In this document: one piece after another, positions 1 through 8,110 of the stretch
Numbering within the stretch: position 1 is the first letter of the stretch
Layout of the letters: each line of letters opens with the position of its first letter
From: JBCCEV01 sp039030125
Lineage (GTDB): Bacteria; Pseudomonadota; Gammaproteobacteria; Ga0077536
Length of the DNA: 21,086 nt
Direction: 5' to 3'
NCBI GenBank assembly: GCA_039030125.1
Contig: JBCCEV010000070.1
Span: 1 to 21,086 of the forward strand
Made by a program: the position numbers and the translations under genes
The notes under the pieces: model-generated
What the model was told of the DNA's origin: nothing
The model's database searches: none
Seen by the model: the letters and a program-made list of their open reading frames with translations, nothing else

Positions 1-2074
1 CGAGGAAGAAGAACGTCGTGATCCAGTTATGCTCATCGACAAAATATCCCGTGTTCTTGTCGCCTTCATGATCCCAATACCAAGTATCGAAGATTTGCAT
101 GGAGAGAAAAAAGGTGCGGTCTTTGTTCAGGAAAGGAATGAATGTAGGACGGTCCATACCGATCGAGAACCGCATTACTTCGCTCTTATCAAGCCAATCA
201 TGGGTTCGGGTGTTGTTCACAAGTTCATCAAAGGTCCAAGACGACTCGATACGAAAAACAATCCCGGACCAAGGTTCGAAGTAGTCCATCGCTAAACCAA
301 GCGTGTGCGAGCGCGCGTATTCTTGCGAGGTCTGGCCGCCGAGGATGCCAAGACAACTCAGATTCACACGACTGCTAGCCGGGCTACAAGCGCCACCCAA
401 GCCGGGGATAGCCAGCCCTTCGAAAGCGGGATCCATTCCGGTAGAGAGCAGGTCAAAACGGCCCGTATTTAAAGCATTCGTTGCCGCGGTCGAATAAGCC
501 GCGATTGGGCTATTTTGCAAGAGCTGTGCGGCAACCAGCGGGCTAACCGAGGCCACCGGGAAGGCGCCAACCGCTGCTCCGGCTCGTCCACAACGAACAT
601 AGTCGTTACCGAATCCGGCCCCCGCACAAGCGGGGTCGAGCAAGGTGAGGTCGGCGACGTTGATGTCGTTCACGAACGGGTTAGCGTTACCCCCTGCTAG
701 CAATCCAGCGTTCACGTTCCAGGTATGGAACTTGAAGGCGGGAATATCGTTCCAGCCATACCAGTGTGATACCGCGAAACGGAAATCCGAGAAGCGGAAT
801 TCCCAACGCCAGCCGGCTTCCGTATTGCCGAGTTCCCACTCGGGCCGGTTATTGGCACTGAGGCCCGAAGGTGTCCCAAAGGCGGACGGCAGACGTTGGT
901 CGTTAGGTCCGCGCGAGCCACAAACAGAGTCGGTCGACATACCATTCGCAATCGCTACCGCGCCCGCGACACAAGGTTCGGTCGAGAAGTAGTGATTGAA
1001 GATCGCAAAGGTACTGGTGTCCTTAGCGAAGGGATGTCCCCAGAAGTGCGAGGGGTTACCCAGGCCGATCTGTTGGAACTCATCAAAGTTCCAAATGAAC
1101 TGAATCGCGTTGTCGGTTAGCGGGCCAAAGTCACCAGCCTTCCATTGCACTGACGCCATCCACTGCGGAATACGAATGTCTTCGAATGAATCAAAGAAGA
1201 AGTGCTGGCCAAAATCGACGGGGTTGACTAGGTCCTGAAGGCGGAAGAAGTCGGTCTTACCCCAAACGATTTGCTGTTTACCGACTCGGATCCACCAATC
1301 GCCAATGACCGCGTCTGCGTAAAGTTCGCGGAACGGATACAAGCGGCCGTTAGAGTCAGTGTTCGCCATGGCCACATCGCGGTTGTCGATATTTAAGTCG
1401 ATACAGCGGTTACAACGCAGGTTGAGGTTCGAGGCCTTCTGCACGACCTGCGGGAATGCGCCACCAATCTGATTGACACCGCCGGTCACCGGATCGAACA
1501 GCGCGTTACCGCCAGTTTCTACCGCACGTCGGAAATCAACTTCGAACATTTGTTCCAGACCCGCTTGGCTCACGAAACCGTGACGCGCCAACGAACCGAT
1601 ACCACCCGTACCGTTTCGTGCGCTGGTCGCGAAAACAGCACCGAAGTTGTTTTCAAAGCCGCTGAACGCGAGGTTTTCATTAAACTGGTTGAAAACTGCG
1701 CGGCTCGCAAGCGACGGTGTGGAGGAGCCTTCACCGATGCGTCCGTCGGAGAGTTCCCCGCTATCTTGCACGATGTCGTACTCAGGCCGCACGATAGCGA
1801 CGAACGATAATTCATCGAACACGCCAACGTCGGTGTAGTTTAAGGACGCCTCCAGCTGGAAGCGCTGAATCCATTGCCCAAGATGTGCGGTGCCTGCGCC
1901 TAAACGAGCGCGCGCCGTACTCCTCAAGAACCCTTCGATTTCGACCTCACCACCGAGTGCATCGATCGAGATCCGCGCTTGCGTCGGTTGGGACGCGGCG
2001 GTTACGACCAGAAGCGCTACGGCGACAAATGTAGTCTTCATCGCTAGCAAGCATTTCATGGTTTTATCTCCCAT
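1..2074 (-). CDS. DUF1302 family outer-membrane-type protein (3' end cut by window)
   Basis: Reading the minus strand from 2074 gives one uninterrupted frame of 691 codons that runs off the left edge, so the C-terminus is missing. It starts with a signal peptide (MKCLLAMKTTFVAVALLVVT, then an A-rich cleavage region near TQA). The middle carries blocks I recognise from DUF1302 proteins: RELYADAVIGDWWIRVGKQQ, VWGKTDFFRLQD, then NPVDFGQHFFFDSFEDIRIP. Aromatic-rich alternating segments suit a beta-barrel. DUF1302 genes commonly sit beside RND/MMPL transporters and DUF1329 genes in lipid- or steroid-using bacteria, and here the transporter lies 20 bases upstream on the same strand. The ATG at 2074 has AAGGGG five bases upstream; ATGs at 2059 (GGGAG upstream) and 2041 are in frame, and the choice does not change the signal peptide. 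A CxxC pair (LRCNRCIDL) sits in the first third. Substrate unknown; placement in the outer membrane is inferred. Confidence 0.88.
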   Translation of the reverse strand, partial: MGDKTMKCLLAMKTTFVAVALLVVTAASQPTQARISIDALGGEVEIEGFLRSTARARLGAGTAHLGQWIQRFQLEASLNYTDVGVFDELSFVAIVRPEYDIVQDSGELSDGRIGEGSSTPSLASRAVFNQFNENLAFSGFENNFGAVFATSARNGTGGIGSLARHGFVSQAGLEQMFEVDFRRAVETGGNALFDPVTGGVNQIGGAFPQVVQKASNLNLRCNRCIDLNIDNRDVAMANTDSNGRLYPFRELYADAVIGDWWIRVGKQQIVWGKTDFFRLQDLVNPVDFGQHFFFDSFEDIRIPQWMASVQWKAGDFGPLTDNAIQFIWNFDEFQQIGLGNPSHFWGHPFAKDTSTFAIFNHYFSTEPCVAGAVAIANGMSTDSVCGSRGPNDQRLPSAFGTPSGLSANNRPEWELGNTEAGWRWEFRFSDFRFAVSHWYGWNDIPAFKFHTWNVNAGLLAGGNANPFVNDINVADLTLLDPACAGAGFGNDYVRCGRAGAAVGAFPVASVSPLVAAQLLQNSPIAAYSTAATNALNTGRFDLLSTGMDPAFEGLAIPGLGGACSPASSRVNLSCLGILGGQTSQEYARSHTLGLAMDYFEPWSGIVFRIESSWTFDELVNNTRTHDWLDKSEVMRFSIGMDRPTFIPFLNKDRTFFLSMQIFDTWYWDHEGDKNTGYFVDEHNWITTFFFL

Positions 2075-2094
2075 GTTTTCCCCTTTATTGACCG

Positions 2095-4536
2095 TCAACC
2101 GGCCGATGGAACAACGTCTGAATTCGACTGGACAGCCTGACTGGACTCGTCGCCAGTTTGGGCGTCGTCCATGTGCGATTTCATGACGAAACTTGGTTTG
2201 AAAAGCTTAACGAGGAGCGGCAACAGCGTGACCGCCCCGATCATATTGCTCACCATCAACAGCGACAGGAGCATGGCCATCTCACTATTGAAGCGCAGAG
2301 ATGAACCCGGTATCCAGTAGAAAATTCCCGCCACAACCGTGACGGCGGTAAAGAGCACCGCGGCCCCGGTGGTTGACAGCGCAACGCGCACCGCGTCGTC
2401 AATGGTGCGGTGTCGAACCTCTTCACGGATCCGGTCGAGCATGTAAATCGCGTAGTCCACCCCAATGCCGATACCGACGGCCGTCACCGGCAGGGTGTTC
2501 ACGTTGAGTCCGATTTCCCGAAAGCCCATGTAGGCCCGGTTAATCAATACCGCCATTGCGAGCACCACGAAAACTAACAACGCCGCGGTGATTGAGCGAT
2601 AAGTAAACATTACCGACAGCATTACCACGACCATAATAAGGATCGTCTGGTTCAGCTCGGATTGCTCAACTTCTTGGTTGGCAGCGGCCGTAGTACCGAT
2701 AATGCCACCCGCGAATTGCGCGGTCACGCCTTCGATCGGATTTGCATCGATGAATTCGTAGGCCGCATCGATAGCGGCGAAGACCGTAGGACCCGTAGCG
2801 TCCTTGAAGAACACCACGAAATTAGCGGTGCGCGCCTCGAGGTCCATGTACTCCAAGATCACCCCGGGGATGGCAGCGCCGGCCTCGTACATAAACAAGG
2901 TGTTGCCAACATCGCGCTGGGTCGGCGGCACAATCGACCAGCGTGGGTCGTCGTAGTGATAGAGCCGGTTAATCGAGCGCACCAGTTGCGGTATGTCGCG
3001 CGTGCCCCCGTAGTTGATGACGTTCGCCATATGAGCACCAAACTCTTCCATCACGCGCACGACCTCGGGGTCTTTCATCTTGTGCGCTTCTTCGGCTTCG
3101 AAGTAGATGCTGAATTGATTGGCGCCGGCAAACTTGCCGGCAATCTTTGCTGCGGCGATGTTGTATTCGGAATCCTGGAAAAGGATTGGGGAGCCGGGCT
3201 TGCTCTCACCGACGACCATGTCCTTCGCGTAATAAAGCGAAACCAATACGAATAAAGTTGCGAAGCCGAGCACCGGCACGGAAGCCTTTGGCGACGTCAA
3301 AATAACCGCCCAGCGGGCCATAATTCGAGACGGTAAATGCTTGTGCTCTTCTTCCCTGTCGACATGCGGTGCGGGCAGGTAGGACAGAACCAACGGCACC
3401 AACACCGTCACAGTGACCAAATTACTCAGCGACCAGAAGGCGCAGTAGTATCCAAGTTTCTCGATGATGGGGATCGAGGACACCGTTAGAACGAATAAAC
3501 CGGCCGCGTCGGTGAAAATGGCAATCGAGGCGGGCACGATGAGTTCACCCATACTTGTTCGCACCGCCTCTTCGCGCGTCGCGCCAAGGCGAAGTTCATC
3601 GTGATAGCGCTCCATCATCTGCACGCAGTGGCTCGCTGTGCGCGCCGAGATCAAGATCGGCACCACCAGGATCAGCGGGTCGAGGTTGTAGTTAAGCCAA
3701 CCGACCAAACCCAAGCCCCAAACCGCGGCCATGCCGGTTCCCAACATGGGAACCACCACGCCCGCCACTGAGCGGAAATGCAAGAACAAGAAAAGCGCAA
3801 TCAGTCCGAGCGTGATGCCGAAAATCATAGTGAGTTCGCTGGAATGGTAGTAAATCCAGCCCTTAAGCATCGGCTCCCCAGCAATATAGAGCTTCGTGCC
3901 TGGGGTTTGCTCTACTTCTGCTTTAAGTTCCTGCAAACGCGTATAGATTTCGTTGTAGTCCAAGCGCTCCTCGTCGAAGCCCGCCAAGATTAGGGCCGCG
4001 CGGCCATCGATGGACAGATACGTGCCGTAGACGATGTCGTTGTTAAACGATTCCTCTCGAAGCCTCTTGAGTTCATCGGCGTCGGTGGGAATGTCCTTCG
4101 GTAGCACAGGCTCGGACTTAATAAGCCCACCCGCGGTGGTCCTGATCCGCCTAATTTTCGGGTGCGCAATGCTGGCCACTTGGTAGTGATTAACACCACC
4201 GATTAAATCGACTTCGTGGGTAACGTGCTTGATCTGGGTCAACGTCGTCTTGTTGAAGATGTCGCCAACACTGTCGTCCACCTCCAAAGACATTGTGACA
4301 ACGTTCGCGCCGCCGAAGGTCTGCTTCATGCGGTTATAGTTTTTGATGTATTCGTGTTGGGCGGGCAGCAAATCGGCGAAGCGGGAATACACTTCGATCG
4401 AGGGCAGCGAGTAAGCCAGCATCGCGCTGGGCACAAGGATAAACAGGATCGTGAGCACCCTGTTATCTAGTAAAAAGTTGGCGACCTTTTGTCCGGTCGT
4501 TTTTTGATTCTCGGCCAAAGCTACTTTTACTCCCAA
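2095..4536 (-). CDS. RND superfamily MMPL-type transporter
   Basis: Inner-membrane transporter of the RND/MMPL class, 813 residues with the two-fold RND layout. TM1 lies at about 27-46, a periplasmic loop at about 47-232, and five helices at about 234-388. The second half repeats this: a helix at about 417-437, a loop to about 628, and five helices at about 630-778. The motif GIGIGVDYAIYMLDR (688-702) at the end of the second half's helical core is the usual RND proton-relay region, with Asp694. The first half has ISARTASHCVQMMERYHDE at the matching place, without the Asp. The C-terminal tail is acidic and Ser/Gln-rich. No ATG lies before TM1. TTG at 4536 has no Shine-Dalgarno sequence; TTG at 4518 has GGGAG 11 bases upstream, so the protein may be 807 residues. 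It probably leads a two-gene operon with the DUF1302 gene. Such pairs are thought to move hydrophobic compounds; the cargo cannot be read from sequence. Confidence 0.9.
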   Translation of the reverse strand: MGVKVALAENQKTTGQKVANFLLDNRVLTILFILVPSAMLAYSLPSIEVYSRFADLLPAQHEYIKNYNRMKQTFGGANVVTMSLEVDDSVGDIFNKTTLTQIKHVTHEVDLIGGVNHYQVASIAHPKIRRIRTTAGGLIKSEPVLPKDIPTDADELKRLREESFNNDIVYGTYLSIDGRAALILAGFDEERLDYNEIYTRLQELKAEVEQTPGTKLYIAGEPMLKGWIYYHSSELTMIFGITLGLIALFLFLHFRSVAGVVVPMLGTGMAAVWGLGLVGWLNYNLDPLILVVPILISARTASHCVQMMERYHDELRLGATREEAVRTSMGELIVPASIAIFTDAAGLFVLTVSSIPIIEKLGYYCAFWSLSNLVTVTVLVPLVLSYLPAPHVDREEEHKHLPSRIMARWAVILTSPKASVPVLGFATLFVLVSLYYAKDMVVGESKPGSPILFQDSEYNIAAAKIAGKFAGANQFSIYFEAEEAHKMKDPEVVRVMEEFGAHMANVINYGGTRDIPQLVRSINRLYHYDDPRWSIVPPTQRDVGNTLFMYEAGAAIPGVILEYMDLEARTANFVVFFKDATGPTVFAAIDAAYEFIDANPIEGVTAQFAGGIIGTTAAANQEVEQSELNQTILIMVVVMLSVMFTYRSITAALLVFVVLAMAVLINRAYMGFREIGLNVNTLPVTAVGIGIGVDYAIYMLDRIREEVRHRTIDDAVRVALSTTGAAVLFTAVTVVAGIFYWIPGSSLRFNSEMAMLLSLLMVSNMIGAVTLLPLLVKLFKPSFVMKSHMDDAQTGDESSQAVQSNSDVVPSAG

Positions 4537-4582
4537 TTACACACGCAGCACTCTTGCGCAAAATCCCCCAGCGCGCGCAATT

Positions 4583-4610
4583 TTGACAGTTTTGTTGTAA
4601 AAGATAAACA
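4583..4610 (+). promoter_or_regulatory. Candidate sigma-70 promoter toward flavin reductase
   Basis: TTGACA at 4583-4588 matches the -35 consensus fully. After a 16-base spacer comes TAAACA at 4605-4610, a weak -10 element. A transcript would begin near 4617 and carry a leader of about 235 bases before the flavin reductase start. Inferred from pattern only. Confidence 0.35.
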
Positions 4611-4615
4611 CCTTA

Positions 4616-4637
4616 TGTGTTGTTTTTGAGCAACACA
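4616..4637. promoter_or_regulatory. Inverted repeat, possible operator
   Basis: TGTGTTG (4616-4622) and CAACACA (4631-4637) are exact reverse complements around an 8-base spacer. The repeat sits at the expected transcription start of the candidate plus-strand promoter, within the region that must also hold the transporter promoter. A dimeric regulator site is plausible, and a transcript hairpin is the alternative. No U-tract follows it, so it is not a good terminator. Confidence 0.3.
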
Positions 4638-4851
4638 CTGAACTTTAAGTGAATTGTGAGCTACCGGGCTTAAGCTGCCAGCGATGCCGAAGTCTTCTGA
4701 TATCGCGGCTTCCGCGTCCATACGGCAGCGTTTGGATGGAATCCAGGTCATGGTTCTTGTCTTTTCGTTATCCGTACCACGGTTGTCTTGCGAGAAATTC
4801 CGATGCCGGGCACATTAGCGGCTCTCGCCACCATCTGTTCAAGGAGCGTTA

Positions 4852-5337
4852 ATGATCTCGCCAGACGAATTCCGCCGGGCCTGCGGCCTGTGGGCGACAG
4901 GCGTATCAGTCGTCACCACGGCCAATAAAAATGGCAACCCCTTTGGCCTCACCATGAACGCCGTGAGTTCCTTGTCACTGGACCCGCCCATGTTCTTGGT
5001 CTGCGTCGATAACGGCTCGGACACCATGGTAGCGATGCTCGAAAGTCGTGTGTTTTGCATCAATGTACTCACCGGCTCGCAAACGGAGATATCAAATAAG
5101 TTCGCCAAAAAGGGGCAAGACAAGTTCGAGAGCATCAACTGGCGTCCCGGCAACATCGGCGCGCCGGTTATCGGCGAGGCTTTACTGAGCGTTGAATGCA
5201 GAATTGCCGAAATATTCACCGGCGGTGATCACAAAATCATGGCTGGCGAAGTCGCGGAATTGCACAAAAATGATTCGCCTGACGCCGAGCCGTTGCTTTA
5301 CTACGGCGGCGGTTATCGTGCTTTGAGGGATGCGTGA
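4852..5337 (+). CDS. Flavin reductase family protein (HpaC/NtaB-like)
   Basis: A 161-residue protein with the full FMN-binding split-barrel layout of short flavin:NAD(P)H reductases. The N-terminal segment FRRACGLWATGVSVVTT is typical. FGLTMNAVSSLSLDPPM (31-47) is the flavin-contact block, and GDHKIMAGEV (125-134) carries the conserved GDH. Such proteins give reduced flavin to a partner monooxygenase, or bind flavin as a chaperone-like subunit. No monooxygenase gene lies in this window, so the partner is unknown. The start is well supported: AAGGAG at 4841-4846, five bases before the ATG. It diverges from the transporter gene and stands 166 bases upstream of the exported Ycf48-like gene. Confidence 0.93.
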   Translation: MISPDEFRRACGLWATGVSVVTTANKNGNPFGLTMNAVSSLSLDPPMFLVCVDNGSDTMVAMLESRVFCINVLTGSQTEISNKFAKKGQDKFESINWRPGNIGAPVIGEALLSVECRIAEIFTGGDHKIMAGEVAELHKNDSPDAEPLLYYGGGYRALRDA

Positions 5338-5364
5338 AACGCACTGTCGCCCTCGCCCAAATTC

Positions 5365-5393
5365 TGTACAGCGTTATGGGTTACTGGTATTTT
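5365..5393 (+). promoter_or_regulatory. Candidate extended -10 promoter for the Ycf48-like gene
   Basis: TGTACA (5365-5370), a 17-base spacer, then TATTTT (5388-5393) with a TG dinucleotide at 5385-5386, an extended -10 arrangement. Transcription would start about 100 bases before the ATG at 5504. Each hexamer matches consensus at only four of six positions. Confidence 0.3.
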
Positions 5394-5399
5394 AAATGC

Positions 5400-5419
5400 C
5401 GAACTCAAGGGGGAGTTCG
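5400..5419 (+). other. Hairpin in the leader of the Ycf48-like gene
   Basis: CGAACTC (5400-5406) and GAGTTCG (5413-5419) pair perfectly over a six-base AAGGGG loop. It lies at the 5' end of the leader predicted from the candidate promoter. No U-run follows on the plus strand, so a terminator for the flavin reductase is unlikely. An mRNA-stabilising or regulatory 5' stem is possible. Confidence 0.35.
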
Positions 5420-5503
5420 CAGACCGGACAACGGGTTCGGTGCGAGACACCCTCACATAAATTTTCTGATCCAACGCTCAAATTCGTAGATACGGAACCC
5501 TTG

Positions 5504-6715
5504 ATGAAAAGATTCGCGAAAATCAAATGCGCGCTCATTGTCTGTTTCGCGTCGGCAGTTGCCGTCGCCGCCGATGGTAAGCGAGCGCTTGGAGACATTG
5601 ATTTTATTGGCTCAGCGTACCTGCCATCACTCGGGCAAATCGTTGTCGCCGGACATAACGGCGTTATTGGGACCCTTACTGTTGATGGGGATAACGCGAC
5701 GTTAAATTTAATGGAAACCCCGCCGGAGGAAGATTTCACGGCGCTTGGGAAAATCGATGACTCGCGCGCCCTAGTCGGCAGTGCGACCGGCAAGCTCTAC
5801 AGTTATGACGGTACCCAGCTTGAAGAACTCGCGGCGATATCCGAGTACGAAGATCCAATTCTAGATATCGAACGCGCCGACGACGGTGTGATTTGGGCCG
5901 TGGGGGCACGAGGCCTGGTGGCCAAAAGTTCCGACACCAAGGAATGGGAAATCCTCGAAATCCGCGATGTCATCCAAGAAGCAATGACGTTCCCGGGGGG
6001 CCAAGCTGCGGATTGGTATTTCGGGGTGGCCAACGTCGATGCCGAGAGCGTGAAGCTGACTGTCAGCCGCAACGGCGCGCCGGCAATCGAAGATGACGAT
6101 TTTCTGATGTACCCCGATGAAGGCTTCGTTCAATTTCACTACGACATGGACGAAACGCCGGCGCCAAGCGTTGCGTTGCGTTTCAACCCGGGTCCGCCCT
6201 TTCGCGCGGGCGACGTGTCATGGAACGCCGTACTCACTCAGGGTGACACGGTCACGATCGCCGGTGAATTCGGCATGATTTTCCAAACCAATGACGGTGG
6301 CGAAACCTGGTATCGGCGCGATGGCAAGATGATCCCGCGCGAACCGTCCCCAGCCTATTGGGTGGCGGGCGCGAATAATGGCGAGCTGATGTGGTTAACC
6401 GCCGCCGCGGGAGTCAGCTCAATGAGCACTGACGGTGGAAAAACCTGGACCAGCAATCCTAAACCAGGGCGCGAAGGCATCTTCGGAATTTTATTGGAGG
6501 ACGACGGCATGCCAATCATCGCGGGCGCCGTTGGTTTGTTGGGAACGCAAGGCGAGGAGAATTGGTCCCTCGCTGACCGAACCGAGCTGAGGCTCCTATC
6601 CTGGATGAAAACGCCGATGAAAATGCCGGACGGCTCTGTGCTGGTCACCGGCGGCCGCTCAACGGTTATCCGCTATACCGACGGCGCCTGGACCCGCGTA
6701 AACGTTACGCAATAA
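5504..6715 (+). CDS. Exported Ycf48-like/BNR-repeat beta-propeller protein
   Basis: From the ATG at 5504 the product has 403 residues. The frame is open to 5396, but only this start gives a classical signal peptide (MKRFAKIKCALIVCFASAVA, cleavage after residue 22 before ADG). GGAA lies six bases upstream. BNR/sialidase-type repeat motifs are visible: NDGGETW at 263-269 and STDGGKTW at 308-315, with weaker blade-like repeats such as VVAGHNGVIGTL and WAVGARGLVAKS. The layout fits a Ycf48/Hcf136-type seven-bladed propeller. In non-photosynthetic Proteobacteria such proteins are often found with RND/MMPL, DUF1302 and DUF1329 genes, as here, so a periplasmic accessory role for the transporter is a reasonable inference. 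Nothing suggests sialidase activity. It converges on tag with only 13 bases between. Confidence 0.85.
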   Translation: MKRFAKIKCALIVCFASAVAVAADGKRALGDIDFIGSAYLPSLGQIVVAGHNGVIGTLTVDGDNATLNLMETPPEEDFTALGKIDDSRALVGSATGKLYSYDGTQLEELAAISEYEDPILDIERADDGVIWAVGARGLVAKSSDTKEWEILEIRDVIQEAMTFPGGQAADWYFGVANVDAESVKLTVSRNGAPAIEDDDFLMYPDEGFVQFHYDMDETPAPSVALRFNPGPPFRAGDVSWNAVLTQGDTVTIAGEFGMIFQTNDGGETWYRRDGKMIPREPSPAYWVAGANNGELMWLTAAAGVSSMSTDGGKTWTSNPKPGREGIFGILLEDDGMPIIAGAVGLLGTQGEENWSLADRTELRLLSWMKTPMKMPDGSVLVTGGRSTVIRYTDGAWTRVNVTQ

Positions 6716-6728
6716 AACCCGCGTTAAA

Positions 6729-7301
6729 TTAGCCGGCGCCGATGATCTCGCGGCGCCGGTAACACCCCAGCAAATGGTCGTTGACCATTCCGGTCGCCTG
6801 CATGTGGGCATAGATTGTCGTTGAACCGACGAATTTGAAGCCCCTGCGCTTCATGTCCTTGCTCAGCATGTCAGACACCTCGCTGGTGGTCGGACAATCC
6901 TCCATCCTGCGAAAGCGATTGTTACGGGGCTTATCGCCGACAAAGCCCCAAAAGTAATCACACAGAGATTCAAATTCCTCGCAGACCTCGAGCGCGGCGC
7001 GCGCATTGGCAACCGTCGCTTTAAGCTTCGCGCGGTTACGAATCAATCCGGGGTTGGTCATTAATTTTTCGATTTTCGCGTCACCGAAGCGCGCAATCTT
7101 GTGCATATCAAAGGCGGCGAATGCCTTGCGATAGTTCTCGCGTTTTTGCAAAACCGTATACCAGCTTAGACCCGCCTGCTGGGTTTCGAGAACCAAGAAC
7201 TCGAACATCCGCGCATCATCGCGCACCGGCACACCCCACTCACGGTCGTGGTACTCGACGTAATCGGGTTTGTTAACGTCGACCCAGGTACAGCGCTTCA
7301 C
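6729..7301 (-). CDS. tag: DNA-3-methyladenine glycosylase I
   Basis: A 190-residue base-excision repair enzyme that removes 3-methyladenine from alkylated DNA. Family residues are in place: zinc-binding Cys4, His18, His176 and Cys180 (CTW near the start, DHLLGC near the end), the base-recognition Glu39 and Trp47 (LETQQAGLSWYTVLQKR), and HDREWGVP at 18-25. Length is close to E. coli Tag. The start codon is GTG, forced by the MKRCTWV start whose Cys4 is a zinc ligand; the Shine-Dalgarno sequence is weak (AGGGA about 13 bases upstream). It lies 27 bases behind the SDR gene and is probably the last gene of the lhgO-thiolase-SDR run, an unrelated repair gene carried along. A strong hairpin covers its stop codon. 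Confidence 0.96.
   Translation of the reverse strand: MKRCTWVDVNKPDYVEYHDREWGVPVRDDARMFEFLVLETQQAGLSWYTVLQKRENYRKAFAAFDMHKIARFGDAKIEKLMTNPGLIRNRAKLKATVANARAALEVCEEFESLCDYFWGFVGDKPRNNRFRRMEDCPTTSEVSDMLSKDMKRRGFKFVGSTTIYAHMQATGMVNDHLLGCYRRREIIGAG
6733..6759 (-). terminator. GC-rich hairpin over the tag stop codon
   Basis: CCGGCGCCG (6733-6741) and CGGCGCCGG (6751-6759) form a perfect nine-base stem with a nine-base loop. Read on the minus strand, the stem spans the last codons of tag and is followed by CTAATTTAA, a poor U-tract. It also lies just past the Ycf48-like gene on the plus strand, where no U-run follows. A weak terminator, or a 3'-end stabilising stem between convergent genes, is likely. 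Confidence 0.45.
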
Positions 7302-7328
7302 CGGCTCGCGAGTCCCTGGGTCGGTTGT

Positions 7329-8093
7329 TTAGCGTGGCGGCAAACGGGTGGCCGCGTCGAGCCGAATGCACTCACCGTTAATGTAAGGATTCTCCAGGAT
7401 GTGGCATGCGGTCGACGCATATTCTTTCGGCATCCCAAAGCGTTTTGGGTATTCGACCTGACCTTCAATCCGGGCGCGAACTTGCTCAGACAGGGTTTGT
7501 ATCAAGGGCGTCTCAAACAGGCCCGGCGCGATCACGTTAATTCGCACGCCGTCGCGCGCGAAATCACGCGCGATAGGTAGCGACATACCCACCACCCCCG
7601 CCTTACTCGCCGAGTACGCGGCCTGGCCCATCTGACCGTCAAAAGCAGCAATGGAGGCCGTGTTGACAATGACGCCACGCTCGGCCGCATCCCCCTCTGG
7701 TTCGTTGTTAAGCATTTGCGCGGCGGCATGGCGCAGCACATTGAAAGTGCCAACGAGATTGATATCGATAACCCGTTTGAAGGCATCAAGCGGGCTAGCC
7801 TCACCCTTCATGACGGTTTTCATGGCCGTGCCGATCCCAGCGCAGTTGATGCAGAAATGAACACCACCTAAATGCTCGGCCACGTCATCGATGGCGGCTT
7901 TGGCCGCTTCATCGCTCGTTACGTCGACCTGACGAAACAGGCCGTTCAGTGATGAAGCCGTCTGCTCACCTAACTTATCGTTAACGTCAAATAGTGCCAC
8001 CTTCGCACCTTTGGCAACGAGCAACTCGGCGGTCGCGGCACCCAATCCCGATGCGCCCCCGGTAACGATCGCCACTTTCCCATCAATATTCAT
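7329..8093 (-). CDS. SDR family dehydrogenase, 3-hydroxyacyl-CoA dehydrogenase type II-like
   Basis: A 254-residue classical short-chain dehydrogenase. It shows the NAD-binding TGGASGLG (11-18), NCAG (83-86), Asn112 in the INLVG segment, and the catalytic Ser147, Tyr160 and Lys164 (YSASK). The sequence around VAIVTGGASGLGAATAELL and the insertion ending in ERGVIVNTASIAAFDGQMGQ resemble the HSD17B10/FadB2-type enzymes that oxidise 3-hydroxyacyl-CoA or 2-methyl-3-hydroxybutyryl-CoA. A thiolase directly upstream (17 bases) fits: dehydrogenation followed by thiolysis. GAGGG six bases before the ATG supports the start. The exact acyl-CoA cannot be read from sequence; a role with other hydroxy substrates such as steroids is possible. 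Confidence 0.9.
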   Translation of the reverse strand: MNIDGKVAIVTGGASGLGAATAELLVAKGAKVALFDVNDKLGEQTASSLNGLFRQVDVTSDEAAKAAIDDVAEHLGGVHFCINCAGIGTAMKTVMKGEASPLDAFKRVIDINLVGTFNVLRHAAAQMLNNEPEGDAAERGVIVNTASIAAFDGQMGQAAYSASKAGVVGMSLPIARDFARDGVRINVIAPGLFETPLIQTLSEQVRARIEGQVEYPKRFGMPKEYASTACHILENPYINGECIRLDAATRLPPR

Positions 8094-8110
8094 TTTTTAC
8101 CCTCAGTCGG

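Larger units (their letters stand above)
4537..4851. other. AT-rich divergent intergenic region
   Basis: About 315 bases without a credible gene between the minus-strand transporter and the plus-strand flavin reductase. The part from about 4580 to 4660 is clearly richer in A and T than the flanks. It holds a perfect TTGACA hexamer and an inverted repeat, listed separately. The half nearer the flavin reductase (about 4680-4840) shows nothing I can name. Short open frames here lack ribosome-binding sites and family features. Confidence 0.6.

Noticed and set aside
645..992. Plus-strand open frames in the first 2 kb
   Set aside because: The minus-strand DUF1302 frame is continuous through all of it and explains the open frames.
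2662..3255. Long open frame on the plus strand inside the RND transporter gene
   Set aside because: It is antisense to a clear transporter coding region, has no ribosome-binding site and no family features; a GC-driven shadow.
4651..4662. AATTGTGAGC, a half match to the lac operator
   Set aside because: Only one half-site without the second arm, and no LacI-type gene nearby; treated as coincidence.
5433..5456. GGGTTCGG stretch resembling a tRNA T-arm
   Set aside because: No acceptor stem or anticodon arm can be drawn around it.
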